NCBI GenBank assembly: GCA_903865775.1
Contig: CAIPKZ010000399.1
Coordinates: forward strand, 1 to 35,261
Length of the DNA: 35,261 nt
Origin: an uncultured Prolixibacteraceae bacterium
GTDB taxonomy: Bacteria > Bacteroidota > Bacteroidia > Bacteroidales > Prolixibacteraceae
Direction of reading: 5' to 3'
The notes under the pieces were generated by a model, which was not told the DNA's origin, did no database searches, and was given only the letters and a program-made list of their open reading frames with translations. The position numbers and the translations under genes are program-made. Below, in pieces: positions 23,942-31,595 of this stretch (its first letter is position 1; the number at the start of each line of letters is the position of its first letter).

Positions 23942-24304
23942 CTAGGATTTAAAAGTTATAAACTCTTCATAAATTTCAAGGAATTGCGAGGCTACATAGT
24001 CGCATTTTTCTTCTGTTTCGAAGCAAAGGCGGGAGCCGACACCCGAGTCCGAAATAACGTAGAAGAAAAACGAGTGCGAAAAACCGAAACCCGAAGACAG
24101 ACGGAACCATGGGAACCACTTTCTTTGGCTTAAATTATTCCAGTCAGGCACCCAGCCTTCGTTGATTACCTTAATAATTAGTTTTAACTTTTTGAAGGCT
24201 TTTTCATCCGGAGTATCCGTGGTTGAAAATACTTGGTCTTCGGTAATACCTGCTTCTTTACAGGCATCCTCGAACGTTTTGATTTTGTCAATGATTTTTT
24301 CCAT
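23942..24304 (-). CDS. DGR target protein 2 (carries VR2)
   Basis: 120 residues from the ATG at 24304 (MEKIIDKIKTFEDACKEAG); a start at 24358 would add 18 poorly matching residues and overlap the broken small gene upstream. It is paralogous to the next gene (FEDAC, VINEGWVPDWN, WFPWFR, SSGFGFS, SGVGSRLC, then a C-terminal helix with FLEIYEEF). Diversified residues are H77, F79, F80, F81, V83, I84, S85 and D86, unusually aromatic. The two genes are separated by 3 bp. No signal peptide or membrane anchor. Located just after the primase rather than in the tail module. Function unknown. Confidence 0.87.
   Translation of the reverse strand: MEKIIDKIKTFEDACKEAGITEDQVFSTTDTPDEKAFKKLKLIIKVINEGWVPDWNNLSQRKWFPWFRLSSGFGFSHSFFFYVISDSGVGSRLCFETEEKCDYVASQFLEIYEEFITFKS
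24023..24098 (-). repeat. DGR variable repeat 2 (VR2)
   Basis: 76 nt aligned without gaps to TR positions 9-84, with 17 differences, all at TR adenines. The diversified block is 24048-24076, where 10 of 14 adenines are replaced, mostly by T. Compared with VR1 the substitutions at these sites are largely independent, as expected for separate mutagenic homing events from one TR. Confidence 0.92.
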
Positions 24305-24320
24305 TTGTTGTTTTGTTTGA

Positions 24321-24569
24321 TTATTTATTAAGTGTTTCCAGCAATTGCTTACTGGCATTTAACATTCTTTTGAGAGAATCTATCAGATCATCCTTATCCT
24401 GTTTGTCGTGCGGCCAAATTGATCGAGGATCGGAATGCTGATTAAGCTTCCAAGTATTTAACCAAATTTGGTATTAAACCTTTTTGACATCTGGAGGATT
24501 ACCACAATTATTCATCATTGCTTCCTGGATCTTCTCATCAGTGAAATATAGATTTCCATGTTCTGACAT
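24321..24569 (-). pseudogene. Small gene broken by one in-frame TAA
   Basis: From ATG at 24569 the frame reads MSEHGNLYFTDEKIQEAMMN, reaches ...PPDVKKV, then TAA at 24474-24476. The same frame continues open for 50 more codons (YQIWLNTWKLNQHSDPRS ... RMLNASKQLLETLNK) to TAA at 24321-24323. The second half has natural-looking composition and ends cleanly before the VR2 gene, so this looks like one ~82-residue gene with a nonsense mutation. It starts 3 bp after the primase stop. Other genes here use TAA as stop, so recoding is unlikely. A real 31-residue peptide is the alternative. Confidence 0.55.
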
Positions 24570-24572
24570 CGC

Positions 24573-27500
24573 TTAAAATTTAGCGTTAGCAATTGTGATA
24601 TATTCGACACCAGCACTCTTATCATAACCTGGACGGCCATTTGAAAGTTCTGCGATGTGTGGATTAACCCTTAGTTTACGATACTTGCTATAAGCCAGCA
24701 TTTTTTTATAGAATGCATTTGATGTTATGAACTTTTTCTGAGTTGGATTTTTATCAAGGAAATCATTAAACATTTGCCTGCGTTCTAGTCTCATGTTGAG
24801 ATTAGAATGAGTACCAATTTCTACCTCATTAACATCATCATCATCTGAAATGCAGAAGAATTCGTCGGCCCAGCTGAAGAATGTCTCACCTGCCTCTTGT
24901 CGTAACCTACGCATCTCGAGACGTTCCAATGGTGGGTTTATCAACCCTGAATTATTCGCTCCCCAGCCAAGTTTCTGAGCTTTGAAATAAAGCTGCAGGC
25001 AGCTGGCCATGAAATTCAGAAATAGGTTTCTTTGTGTTGCATCCCATTCGCTGAAAAAGTTAACACCGAAATCATGTATGGGCTTATGGTCATCACTGTA
25101 AAAATCAGAAAAAGCAATTAATGCCTGGCGATCTTTGAAAGATCCGGTGTTCCCATTAATTGCATGGTTAGTTGAAATGTAAAACTTAGGAGTTGTCTTT
25201 TCATCCAGGGTAACCTTACCTATCCCCTTTTTGTTGACTGCCATCCTGCCGGTAATCAGCGGAAAAAAGAACTCAAAGTCCAGGTTAACGCGAACGTCGT
25301 CAATAAAAACATTTCTGATCTTGTCCGAAATCTCCTCAAACAAAAATTTATCCTCTGTAAGATCCCGGGTCTTGCCTGAGATATAAGTTTGAGGGATGAT
25401 CTGGCCGATTGCTTCACCCAATAAACTTTTTCCAGATCTACCATTCGCATCGCCTACCTGGCTATTCTTGCCGTCCATGCCTATTACAGCTTTCTCACAT
25501 GATTTATCCCGGAATTCATGAAGTAGATATCCAATTGCTGTCATTTTGCTTACAAAATGCAGGTTTGTTTCAAGCTTTTCGTCGATGGTGCGAGTATCAT
25601 CCTTGTCAGGTAAAGGCTCTCGCTTCGAATTGTAACACTTTTCCCAGAAGAATTCACTTGTGTTGAAAATGAATCTGGCAAAATGGCAATCCATGGCCTT
25701 TGACATATCAACAGAAAATTGTCCTTCCTTGCCTTCTAATTCTACTGGGAAGCTCTTTAGCTTTTGTTTTAACTGATCATCTATTCGTTCGACTGAAATA
25801 AACTCATTCTCGAGGAGTTTAGCATCGAAGTTTATGACCTGGTCTTTCCATAAATAGTTCTGTATTTTTGAAAGCGGCCTTTCCTCAATCGAATCGGCTG
25901 TAATCTTCCAATACTTTTCATTGAAGTACATGTATTGGTAACCTTTATCGGAGCGCTCGAAAACCGGATGCACAAAATCAATGTTACTTAAACTGTCTGG
26001 TCCAAAATACATTCTTGAGCCAGTATACAACATGTCAAGTACCTCAGTAAAATGATCCTGCTTAACATTTTCTTTCGTGAATTCCATCACAAAGTCTCTG
26101 ATTTCATAAGGCTCTACTATGCTTACTATTTTATTGTCGAGCTTGCAAAAATCAAATTTCTTATTGCCAATATTTATGCGTCCAAAACCCCGTCTTTTCA
26201 GGAAATTAAAAGCATAGGTTGGTTTAAACTTGTATAAAAAGTAGCGATCACCAGAGCGACTTTCTTTAGGTATGATGGTCCAGTATTGTTCATCCTCTTC
26301 CAGGGGTTGAGCTGCTACAAGTTTTCCATCATCAAACCTCCATTTATTTCTTCCAATCACAAATTCTGGTATGTTTTCCAGAATGTTCTTGTACTTATTC
26401 GCAAAAATATGATTTGACTGGAGCGACCAAAACTCAAGCAATTTCAAATCGGATACTGTTGATATTTTATTTAGCTGTATGTATTTACCGGCACCATCCT
26501 TTTCATTAATGGCCGTGTCGATATCATTGTACAAATCATTCTCTTTGCCCTGCAATGTATTTGCAAGCAGATCATCAATTCCCTTATCATTCTTTTCATT
26601 ATCGCGGATGTATGCAAAGTATATCTCAAGATATATACCCATGTTGGTAAATGTTTTGAGATAATCACGATAGTTTTTTATTGCGTAATAAAAAGAAAAT
26701 GGACGCTGGTCTACCCGGTCACCAACCTTTATATTATTACTTAACTTATCCCAGTCGGAGTCAAGTACAAAAATTACTTCCTCTACCATAAGATCCTGAA
26801 TGATAAGTTGTAATTCATACGGTAAATGACCCTTCGAACCAAGGTTTTGAATACCCATTACACCAACTGAAAACAAACCATGTTTGCTGGCTTTTTCTGC
26901 TTTTTTTTCACCTTCCTGAATGTATAATCGTTTGATTGCCCGTTTGTCTTTGTATGCCTTTCGTACAATTTCGGGGATATATAAATGAGAACCAGAACCG
27001 TAAGGTGATGCATACTTCATCGGCCTGTCCAGCTTATCTTTATTTAAATCAGGATTCTGCCAGCGGATCCTGAACAAATTTTCGATTTTTGATGATTTCG
27101 GTTTTTCGAAAGTAACCGGCTTACCCTCAAGATCGAAGTAATGAATAATCATATCATCACCGGGCACAATTCTGCCATACTGATCGCGGGTACCGGATTC
27201 GAATACATCAACTATTTTTTGTTTCCCATCATCAATCACAACCGTTGCCTTTTGATCGGCATCAGTAAGGCCAGATAAGGACAGTTGTTTATCGCGAAAC
27301 GTTTCGCGGGTAGGGTTTCCTTTACGTTGTGGACCCTTTGGACGTTCCTCATCGGGGATGATAATATTATATTTATCAGCCAGGTATTTTAATGCTTCAG
27401 GATAAGATTTATTTGCAGCTTTTGTGAGGTAATGTATTGATGTCTTGCCACTTAAATCGCAATTAAAACACTTGAAAATATTTTTGCCCGGAGATATTAT

Positions 27501-27656
27501 TAATCCTTTGTCTTTACCTTCAGCGCCACATTGTGGACATTTACAAGTGAAGGAAGCTCCTCGCTTTTTGATGGGAGTAATGAAATCAGCAATCACATCA
27601 ATGAGGTTAGCGCAATCTGTGATCGTCTTTACAATTTCTGGTGGGATCTTACTCAT
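24573..27656 (-). CDS. Bifunctional DNA primase-helicase (CHC2 zinc finger, TOPRIM, D5/SF3-type helicase)
   Basis: 1027 residues from the ATG at 27656, which overlaps the upstream stop by 8 bp; an upstream ATG at 27689 would extend further into the preceding gene. N-terminal CHC2-type zinc ribbon: CKCPQCG plus FKCFNCDLSGK. TOPRIM region in the first third: RLYIQEGEKKAEKA (glutamate) and EEVIFVLDSDWD (acidic pair). C-terminal helicase with Walker A GRSGKSLLGEAIG near residue 740, Walker B-like IRNVFIDDVRV and sensor-like PKFYISTNHAINGN. This makes primers and unwinds DNA at the phage fork. Fusion of all three modules is typical of self-replicating phages and plasmids. Confidence 0.92.
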   Translation of the reverse strand: MSKIPPEIVKTITDCANLIDVIADFITPIKKRGASFTCKCPQCGAEGKDKGLIISPGKNIFKCFNCDLSGKTSIHYLTKAANKSYPEALKYLADKYNIIIPDEERPKGPQRKGNPTRETFRDKQLSLSGLTDADQKATVVIDDGKQKIVDVFESGTRDQYGRIVPGDDMIIHYFDLEGKPVTFEKPKSSKIENLFRIRWQNPDLNKDKLDRPMKYASPYGSGSHLYIPEIVRKAYKDKRAIKRLYIQEGEKKAEKASKHGLFSVGVMGIQNLGSKGHLPYELQLIIQDLMVEEVIFVLDSDWDKLSNNIKVGDRVDQRPFSFYYAIKNYRDYLKTFTNMGIYLEIYFAYIRDNEKNDKGIDDLLANTLQGKENDLYNDIDTAINEKDGAGKYIQLNKISTVSDLKLLEFWSLQSNHIFANKYKNILENIPEFVIGRNKWRFDDGKLVAAQPLEEDEQYWTIIPKESRSGDRYFLYKFKPTYAFNFLKRRGFGRINIGNKKFDFCKLDNKIVSIVEPYEIRDFVMEFTKENVKQDHFTEVLDMLYTGSRMYFGPDSLSNIDFVHPVFERSDKGYQYMYFNEKYWKITADSIEERPLSKIQNYLWKDQVINFDAKLLENEFISVERIDDQLKQKLKSFPVELEGKEGQFSVDMSKAMDCHFARFIFNTSEFFWEKCYNSKREPLPDKDDTRTIDEKLETNLHFVSKMTAIGYLLHEFRDKSCEKAVIGMDGKNSQVGDANGRSGKSLLGEAIGQIIPQTYISGKTRDLTEDKFLFEEISDKIRNVFIDDVRVNLDFEFFFPLITGRMAVNKKGIGKVTLDEKTTPKFYISTNHAINGNTGSFKDRQALIAFSDFYSDDHKPIHDFGVNFFSEWDATQRNLFLNFMASCLQLYFKAQKLGWGANNSGLINPPLERLEMRRLRQEAGETFFSWADEFFCISDDDDVNEVEIGTHSNLNMRLERRQMFNDFLDKNPTQKKFITSNAFYKKMLAYSKYRKLRVNPHIAELSNGRPGYDKSAGVEYITIANAKF

Positions 27657-27966
27657 GGTCGATGGTGGATGTTGGAGATAGAGCAGCAAAAACAGATTGG
27701 ATGCGTTTTTGAAACACTTTATCAGTGTCGTTTAAATTGTTGAATACCTTTAAACCATGGACTAGCGTTCCATTTGATATTAAATACTCCTGACAAATTT
27801 CTTTGCGTTTTTTACCATACAAAACCTCAAAATGCCAGACAACAAACCTTGCTTCAGGAATCAATCCTTTTCCCTTCTTTGAATATATCTGCTCCTCGGT
27901 TAGGCCATAAATTTTGAGTATGATGTTTTTGTTGAAAGCAACACCTGGTGCTGAGAAGTAAGTCAT
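27649..27966 (-). CDS. DnaA domain IV-like DNA-binding protein
   Basis: 105 residues. The middle resembles the DNA-binding domain IV of DnaA: PEARFVVWHFEVLYGKKRKE, then EICQEYLISNGTLVHGLKVF at the place of the DnaA 'DHSTV..A' signature helix, then a final helix (DKVFQKRIQSVF). There is no AAA+ domain. It directly precedes and overlaps the primase-helicase, so an initiator or helicase-loading role at the phage origin is likely. The TGTGCA repeat cluster is a candidate target. Homology is judged by eye; a generic HTH protein is the alternative. Confidence 0.65.
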   Translation of the reverse strand: MTYFSAPGVAFNKNIILKIYGLTEEQIYSKKGKGLIPEARFVVWHFEVLYGKKRKEICQEYLISNGTLVHGLKVFNNLNDTDKVFQKRIQSVFAALSPTSTIDHE

Positions 27967-28193
27967 ACACCGGATCTCCTTTCACGTCGTGACATGATCT
28001 GGTAAGGAGGCACTGGTTTAGTATGATCAAGGAGCAGCTTTGGCAAATCATCCTGGGGGAATACTTTGACAGGCTTATATTTTCCAATTGCCCTGTCAGG
28101 TATAAAGTAAACAATTCCATTTGTACTCTTTAGCAGTAAAAGAAGGTCCCAATCAGCCTTCATAAGACCTTGCTGTAATGTGATTTCGCCCAT
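27963..28193 (-). CDS. Small hypothetical early protein
   Basis: 76 residues, soluble, with an aliphatic N-terminal half (ADWDLLLLLKSTNGIVYFIP) and a basic end (MSRRERRSGV). It overlaps the DnaA-like gene by 4 bp (ATGA), so it is translationally coupled to the replication genes. Function unknown. Confidence 0.68.
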   Translation of the reverse strand: MGEITLQQGLMKADWDLLLLLKSTNGIVYFIPDRAIGKYKPVKVFPQDDLPKLLLDHTKPVPPYQIMSRRERRSGV

Positions 28194-28203
28194 TTGAATA
28201 TTT

Positions 28204-28410
28204 TTAAATTATGATTAATCTGCTTCTGTCAACAATGCCCTTACTTCCATTGTCCCAATCGATATAGTATGAAAAGTGAGGTCGGTAATTAATGACTGGT
28301 TCCAGGGCAACACCACTAACAACTCCTGTGAGGTTTCCCATTTGCACACGCTGGCCGGTGTCAAGTTTGTCATGCATAAAAGTTTCAGTTTGGTATTTAC
28401 TACCACTCAT
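28204..28410 (-). CDS. Small hypothetical early protein
   Basis: 68 residues. It has a beta-barrel-like small-domain pattern (GQRVQMGNLTGVVSGV; FSYYIDWDNGSKGIVDRSRL), similar in look to SH3-like modules. It overlaps the small membrane protein gene by 11 bp. Function unknown. Confidence 0.68.
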   Translation of the reverse strand: MSGSKYQTETFMHDKLDTGQRVQMGNLTGVVSGVALEPVINYRPHFSYYIDWDNGSKGIVDRSRLIII

Positions 28411-28558
28411 GGTAGTGCTTGTATTTTCTGTTATTGAAATCGCCTTCCTGGTAGAGAAAGATGGCTATTAAAGCAAGTGCAACAATTAGGTTCAAAATGC
28501 TGAAAAGAAGCCCAATTAAAGGGTTAATCGCCAATAGGGTTATGAATAATCTTTTCAT
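28400..28558 (-). CDS. Small membrane protein (52 aa)
   Basis: The ATG at 28556-28558 opens MKRLFITLLAINPLIGLLF and a long hydrophobic stretch (LNLIVALALIAIFLY), then a polar basic tail (FNNRKYKHYHEW) before TAG at 28400-28402. It has two hydrophobic segments separated by a short polar turn. It fills an otherwise empty 163-bp gap and overlaps the next gene by 11 bp, which supports it being real. Possibly a superinfection or inner-membrane factor. Confidence 0.6.
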   Translation of the reverse strand: MKRLFITLLAINPLIGLLFSILNLIVALALIAIFLYQEGDFNNRKYKHYHEW

Positions 28559-28573
28559 AAATTAAAGTTGATT

Positions 28574-28849
28574 TCAAAAAAGCTCAATCTGCGTATCCAG
28601 CCATTTAACAAATCTGGATTTATGGAATCCGACGTGTACAGTAGATGATCTGTTGTAGCGGACTCCATTCTCCCACATTGGAGTTAAGGAAGTAATTATC
28701 TCGGTTACATAGCACATTTCAGTTTCACCAAGAACTAAGCATTCTTCATCCTTATATTTCCATCCAACAGGTGGTTCAGCGTATTCCCTGGAATCATCAC
28801 CTGCGGAAAAAATGGCTTTTTTAGGTATGGGATATGGTACGTAGGTCAT
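28574..28849 (-). CDS. Small hypothetical early protein
   Basis: 91 residues, soluble, beta-rich (GWKYKDEECLVLGETEMCYV), ending in a helical segment (KSRFVKWLDTQIELF). It overlaps the ASCH-like gene by 4 bp (ATGA). Function unknown. Confidence 0.7.
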   Translation of the reverse strand: MTYVPYPIPKKAIFSAGDDSREYAEPPVGWKYKDEECLVLGETEMCYVTEIITSLTPMWENGVRYNRSSTVHVGFHKSRFVKWLDTQIELF

Positions 28850-29427
28850 GGCTTCACCTTTTCAAATTCGTACACCCAAACCCAGGGATTATCATTCCAG
28901 CAACCTTTTCCGTTTATGGATTCCCAAAGTGAAATAAATGCAGTGTAATGAGGACCACGGGGATGATCTGTGCGCATATCCGGTAATATTCCTTCGCATT
29001 TAATGTCAATCGCAGATATTTCCTTTAGCCTTTCAACTCTGACATTGGTAACTTCCAGGAAAATTCTGGCCGCAGATCGTGGCATGTGGATAGATGGTGT
29101 CCATTTTAGTTCGTTTCCAACATAATTTCCATCCGCTTTGTATGCAAAATAGCTTTCCACATTTTTGAATATCACAACGGTTTCCCTCACCCAAAGAATA
29201 TCACCAATTTCATATTTGCTTTTCACTGTCTGAACTACTTCATAGAAAATTGGGTCATGATCTATTTGCCTTTTGATAGCATAATTTCTATCCTTAAATG
29301 CAGAGTATCTCGCAATAAAAGTTCCTTCTGGTACTATAAAGTCTGCTATTCTTCTGGTTTGAGTCTTATTTCCCGCCAGTATTGCCTGGACCATTTGGGT
29401 GTTAAACAAAATTGGTTTCTCTTTCAT
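28846..29427 (-). CDS. ASCH/PUA-like domain phage protein
   Basis: 193 residues. The start (PILFNTQMVQAILAGNKTQT then RRIADFIVP) is the typical opening of phage ASCH-domain proteins ('I.F....i.ai..G.KTqTRR'), followed by YEIGDILWVRETV and a closing domain NPWVWVYEFE. The fold is related to PUA RNA-binding domains, and such genes are common in early regions of phages. Its precise role is not established. It overlaps its neighbours by 4 bp on both sides, so it is part of a tight operon. Confidence 0.85.
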   Translation of the reverse strand: MKEKPILFNTQMVQAILAGNKTQTRRIADFIVPEGTFIARYSAFKDRNYAIKRQIDHDPIFYEVVQTVKSKYEIGDILWVRETVVIFKNVESYFAYKADGNYVGNELKWTPSIHMPRSAARIFLEVTNVRVERLKEISAIDIKCEGILPDMRTDHPRGPHYTAFISLWESINGKGCWNDNPWVWVYEFEKVKP

Positions 29428-29627
29428 AGCTCCATCGGTTTAATGTCAAAATCAACTTTGGCAGTATTTTCGTATATGGCAGGATATGGAAGAGATGTGT
29501 AAATATTCTCTATATCCTTTCTGAGAATTTCAACTCCTACAGCATCCAGAATAATATTTCTATCATCCCATGTTTTGAGCTTGTTATCAGCCCATGATAC
29601 ACGCACTTTTGTTATGTGGTAATTCAT
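29424..29627 (-). CDS. Small hypothetical early protein
   Basis: 67 residues, soluble; pattern RVSWADNKLKTWDDRN and DIENIYTSLPYPAIYENTAK. Four-base overlap with the ASCH-like gene. No motif recognised. Confidence 0.65.
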   Translation of the reverse strand: MNYHITKVRVSWADNKLKTWDDRNIILDAVGVEILRKDIENIYTSLPYPAIYENTAKVDFDIKPMEL

Positions 29628-29637
29628 GTTTTAAATA

Positions 29638-29985
29638 TTAGAATGGCAGATCACATTCAAAGATCAATTTGCAGTAGAGTGATCTTTTGATTTTTACAAC
29701 CTCAATGCCTGCTATGGACATGCTTTCAGTTTGGCCTTCTGGATGCTGGAGCAGAATTTCCTTTGCCTCAGAAATTACTTTCCCGAATAGCCAGGTAATT
29801 CCCAACCACGTGCGGTAACCATCCGGAAACTCAAATTCAATCAGCTTTTCTACTTCATCATAATCGCATGGCATACCCCACTTTGGTACTTTCCGCGTAA
29901 AAATTGAAGATGAATATCTCCGGTTACATCTGCATGTATTCGTCTCTTCAATAAGACGATCTAGTGATAATTTGATTACATCCAT
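29638..29985 (-). CDS. Small hypothetical early protein with a CxC motif
   Basis: 115 residues from the ATG at 29985 (MDVIKLSLDRLIEE); an ATG six codons upstream (30003) overlaps the preceding gene's stop and cannot be excluded. Contains TCRCNRR near the N-terminus, further cysteines (MPCDYDE, LYCKLIFECDL) and a WLGITWLFG segment, so a small metal-binding or disulfide role is possible. Function unknown. Confidence 0.65.
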   Translation of the reverse strand: MDVIKLSLDRLIEETNTCRCNRRYSSSIFTRKVPKWGMPCDYDEVEKLIEFEFPDGYRTWLGITWLFGKVISEAKEILLQHPEGQTESMSIAGIEVVKIKRSLYCKLIFECDLPF

Positions 29986-29999
29986 TATTCGACCTCTCC

Positions 30000-30233
30000 T
30001 CACAGTTTAATAAATTTGTCAATTAATGTCTGAGCATCGTTATCTGTAAAATCATCAAAATGTTTGTTTCGACTTTCTTCGCTGTTGAACTTATTAGTTA
30101 GATCGATTTTTACACCTTCAGTAAAAAATATAATATGTAATTCGGGTTCATAGCCATCTGAATTATCAAAATCTTTCGCAAGTAGAACTTGGTTGGTTTG
30201 CAACTCAATTATTCTAAAATTTACTTCTTTCAT
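30000..30233 (-). CDS. Small acidic hypothetical early protein
   Basis: 77 residues, acidic, soluble (NSDGYEPELHIIFFTEGV; DDFTDNDAQTLIDKFIKL). Four-base overlap with the gene upstream. Function unknown. Confidence 0.66.
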   Translation of the reverse strand: MKEVNFRIIELQTNQVLLAKDFDNSDGYEPELHIIFFTEGVKIDLTNKFNSEESRNKHFDDFTDNDAQTLIDKFIKL

Positions 30234-30505
30234 GGCTTCTCCTCCATTGATTTATATTCTTTTGTGGGCTCGATTAATTCTACAGCTGCGGCCATGAACA
30301 TTATCTGCTTTATAGGGTCTTCTTGAAACATCTGAGTTTCTGATATCTTTAAAACAGCAGGTAATTCTTCTAGATTATTAGCCTTCATTACTTCCTTTAT
30401 TATGTGTTTGTAAGGCAGTATTGTTTCTTGGTATTGATCTCCTAATAATCCTTTTGCAGCATCTCTGGCTTTTGTAAGTTTCATAGCAAGTTCAATTGCA
30501 TTCAT
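30230..30505 (-). CDS. Small helical hypothetical early protein
   Basis: 91 residues, all helical (AIELAMKLTKARDAAKGLL; IIKEVMKANNLEELPAVLK). Four-base overlaps with both neighbours. Function unknown. Confidence 0.66.
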   Translation of the reverse strand: MNAIELAMKLTKARDAAKGLLGDQYQETILPYKHIIKEVMKANNLEELPAVLKISETQMFQEDPIKQIMFMAAAVELIEPTKEYKSMEEKP

Positions 30506-30756
30506 GGTCCAGGAGTATAAGTAGTGTCACGTTGAACCTTTACGATCATATTCCACAACTCCGGCTGAAGCATCCAGAGCTGGGCAGCTGATTGATTAAA
30601 AACCTGGTCGGCACATTCCGGGCAATTGCCCTCAAATGCTACAATGGTGTCCAGCTGTCCAGGTGAAAAGACGGTAGGACAGTTACTCGGTTCCGGGGAT
30701 GATCCCAGAACCGAAAATGTTACAACTACGATGATTACTTTGAAAATTGCTGTCAT
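30502..30756 (-). CDS. Small exported protein
   Basis: 84 residues from the ATG at 30756, chosen because it gives a clean signal sequence (MTAIFKVIIVVVTFSVLGSS); the frame to 30807 overlaps the KilA-N gene. The mature part is short and has two cysteines in EGNCPECADQVF. Likely periplasmic. A phage-conferred envelope function is possible but unproven. Confidence 0.66.
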   Translation of the reverse strand: MTAIFKVIIVVVTFSVLGSSPEPSNCPTVFSPGQLDTIVAFEGNCPECADQVFNQSAAQLWMLQPELWNMIVKVQRDTTYTPGP

Positions 30757-30766
30757 GGTTTTTGGA

Positions 30767-31315
30767 TTAATTTGTTTCCTGGAATAAATCCATTCTAATC
30801 TGAGCAACGGAGGCTTGTAGTGCCTTCATCCGTTTACGATCAGCAGCAGTAATGCGAAGCTCCAGTTCAAAAATCTCGGCCAGTTCAGGATGCTTAAGAA
30901 TGTAGTCAGATTTTTTTCTTTGAAATTCATTTTGTGCCTGGATTTTCTCGATGGTAGCTTCCTTCACTTCTTTGTAATGGCCAAGAATTATTTGGTCGAT
31001 AGTGGAGAATACCCATACTTCAAATTTTGGATCCAACCATGCAGCAAACTTGAGTGCTAAAATTCGGTGCATCCAGGTGTTTACACCGTTCACTGTTTTG
31101 ATGATTTCTGACCTCTTTAATGGTGCCAACCTTCCACCAAATGGTGTAAGCTCCAGTGCCGAAATAAACTCCCTAGCATGGTCAGATTTCATAAAAACGT
31201 CAACTCTTTTTTCAAAGATTTTTGCCATTTGCGTGGCGTTGATCATGACGTTTTCATCCCCATTTGATAGAAAGTCTACCTCTTGATTCTCATAAATAAA
31301 ATGTACTACTTCCAT
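30767..31315 (-). CDS. KilA-N domain protein
   Basis: 182 residues. N-terminal KilA-N/Rha-like domain: ENVMINATQMAKIFEKRVDV, then VNGVNTWMHRILALKFAAWL and EVWVFSTIDQIILG, the usual pattern of this DNA-binding family. The C-terminal half is coiled coil (EKIQAQNEFQRKKSDY). These phage proteins act as early regulators, antirepressors or inhibitors of host functions. It is the first protein gene after the tRNA. No enzymatic motif. Confidence 0.85.
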   Translation of the reverse strand: MEVVHFIYENQEVDFLSNGDENVMINATQMAKIFEKRVDVFMKSDHAREFISALELTPFGGRLAPLKRSEIIKTVNGVNTWMHRILALKFAAWLDPKFEVWVFSTIDQIILGHYKEVKEATIEKIQAQNEFQRKKSDYILKHPELAEIFELELRITAADRKRMKALQASVAQIRMDLFQETN

Positions 31316-31352
31316 GATTTTTGTTTTTAATTCCAGAACATCCCGGATTTTG

Positions 31353-31424
31353 ATGCGAGGGCGGGATTCGAACCCGCGACCTGTAGGTTATGAGCCTACC
31401 GAGCTACCACTGCTCTACCTCACA
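31353..31424 (-). tRNA. tRNA, anticodon CAT (elongator Met or lysidine-Ile2)
   Basis: Full cloverleaf on the minus strand: acceptor TGTGAGG/CCTCGCA (one G-U pair), D arm GAGC-AGTGGTA-GCTC, anticodon arm GTAGG-CTCATAA-CCTAC, variable AGGTC, T arm GCGGG-TTCGAAT-CCCGC. The anticodon is CAT. The anticodon stem lacks the three G:C pairs of initiator tRNA, so it is an elongator Met or an Ile2 tRNA decoding AUA after lysidine modification. No CCA is encoded and position 73 is T, which is uncommon. It is surrounded by phage genes, so it is phage-borne. Confidence 0.93.
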
Positions 31425-31595
31425 TTGTGTGATGCTGCTTTGCACCAAACCTTACTTCTGACATTGCAGCATCACATTCTACACCACCAGGATAACAGGA
31501 CGGCTTATGAACTCGCCCTCGCCGAGGATTTACGGCCCTTTTTGCTCTATGGTCACTCACCCCTACCCGAGGGGAGATGTAGAATAGCCTTAGGA
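31425..31595 (-). other. Structured leader upstream of the tRNA
   Basis: 171 bp without a gene. It holds a 10-bp perfect stem GTGATGCTGC/GCAGCATCAC (31429-31438 with 31466-31475), an 8-bp stem ATTCTACA/TGTAGAAT (31476-31483 with 31578-31585) that encloses ~95 nt, and inside it CCCCT-ACCCG-AGGGG (31560-31574) and CCTCG/CGAGG. GC-richer than the neighbours. It could be the 5' part of the tRNA transcript, a second small RNA, or a remnant tRNA-like gene. I cannot name it. Confidence 0.45.

Noticed and set aside
24474-24476. In-frame TAA as evidence of stop-codon recoding in this phage
   Set aside because: TAA, TAG and TGA all serve as normal gene ends elsewhere in the window, and large genes have no internal stops.
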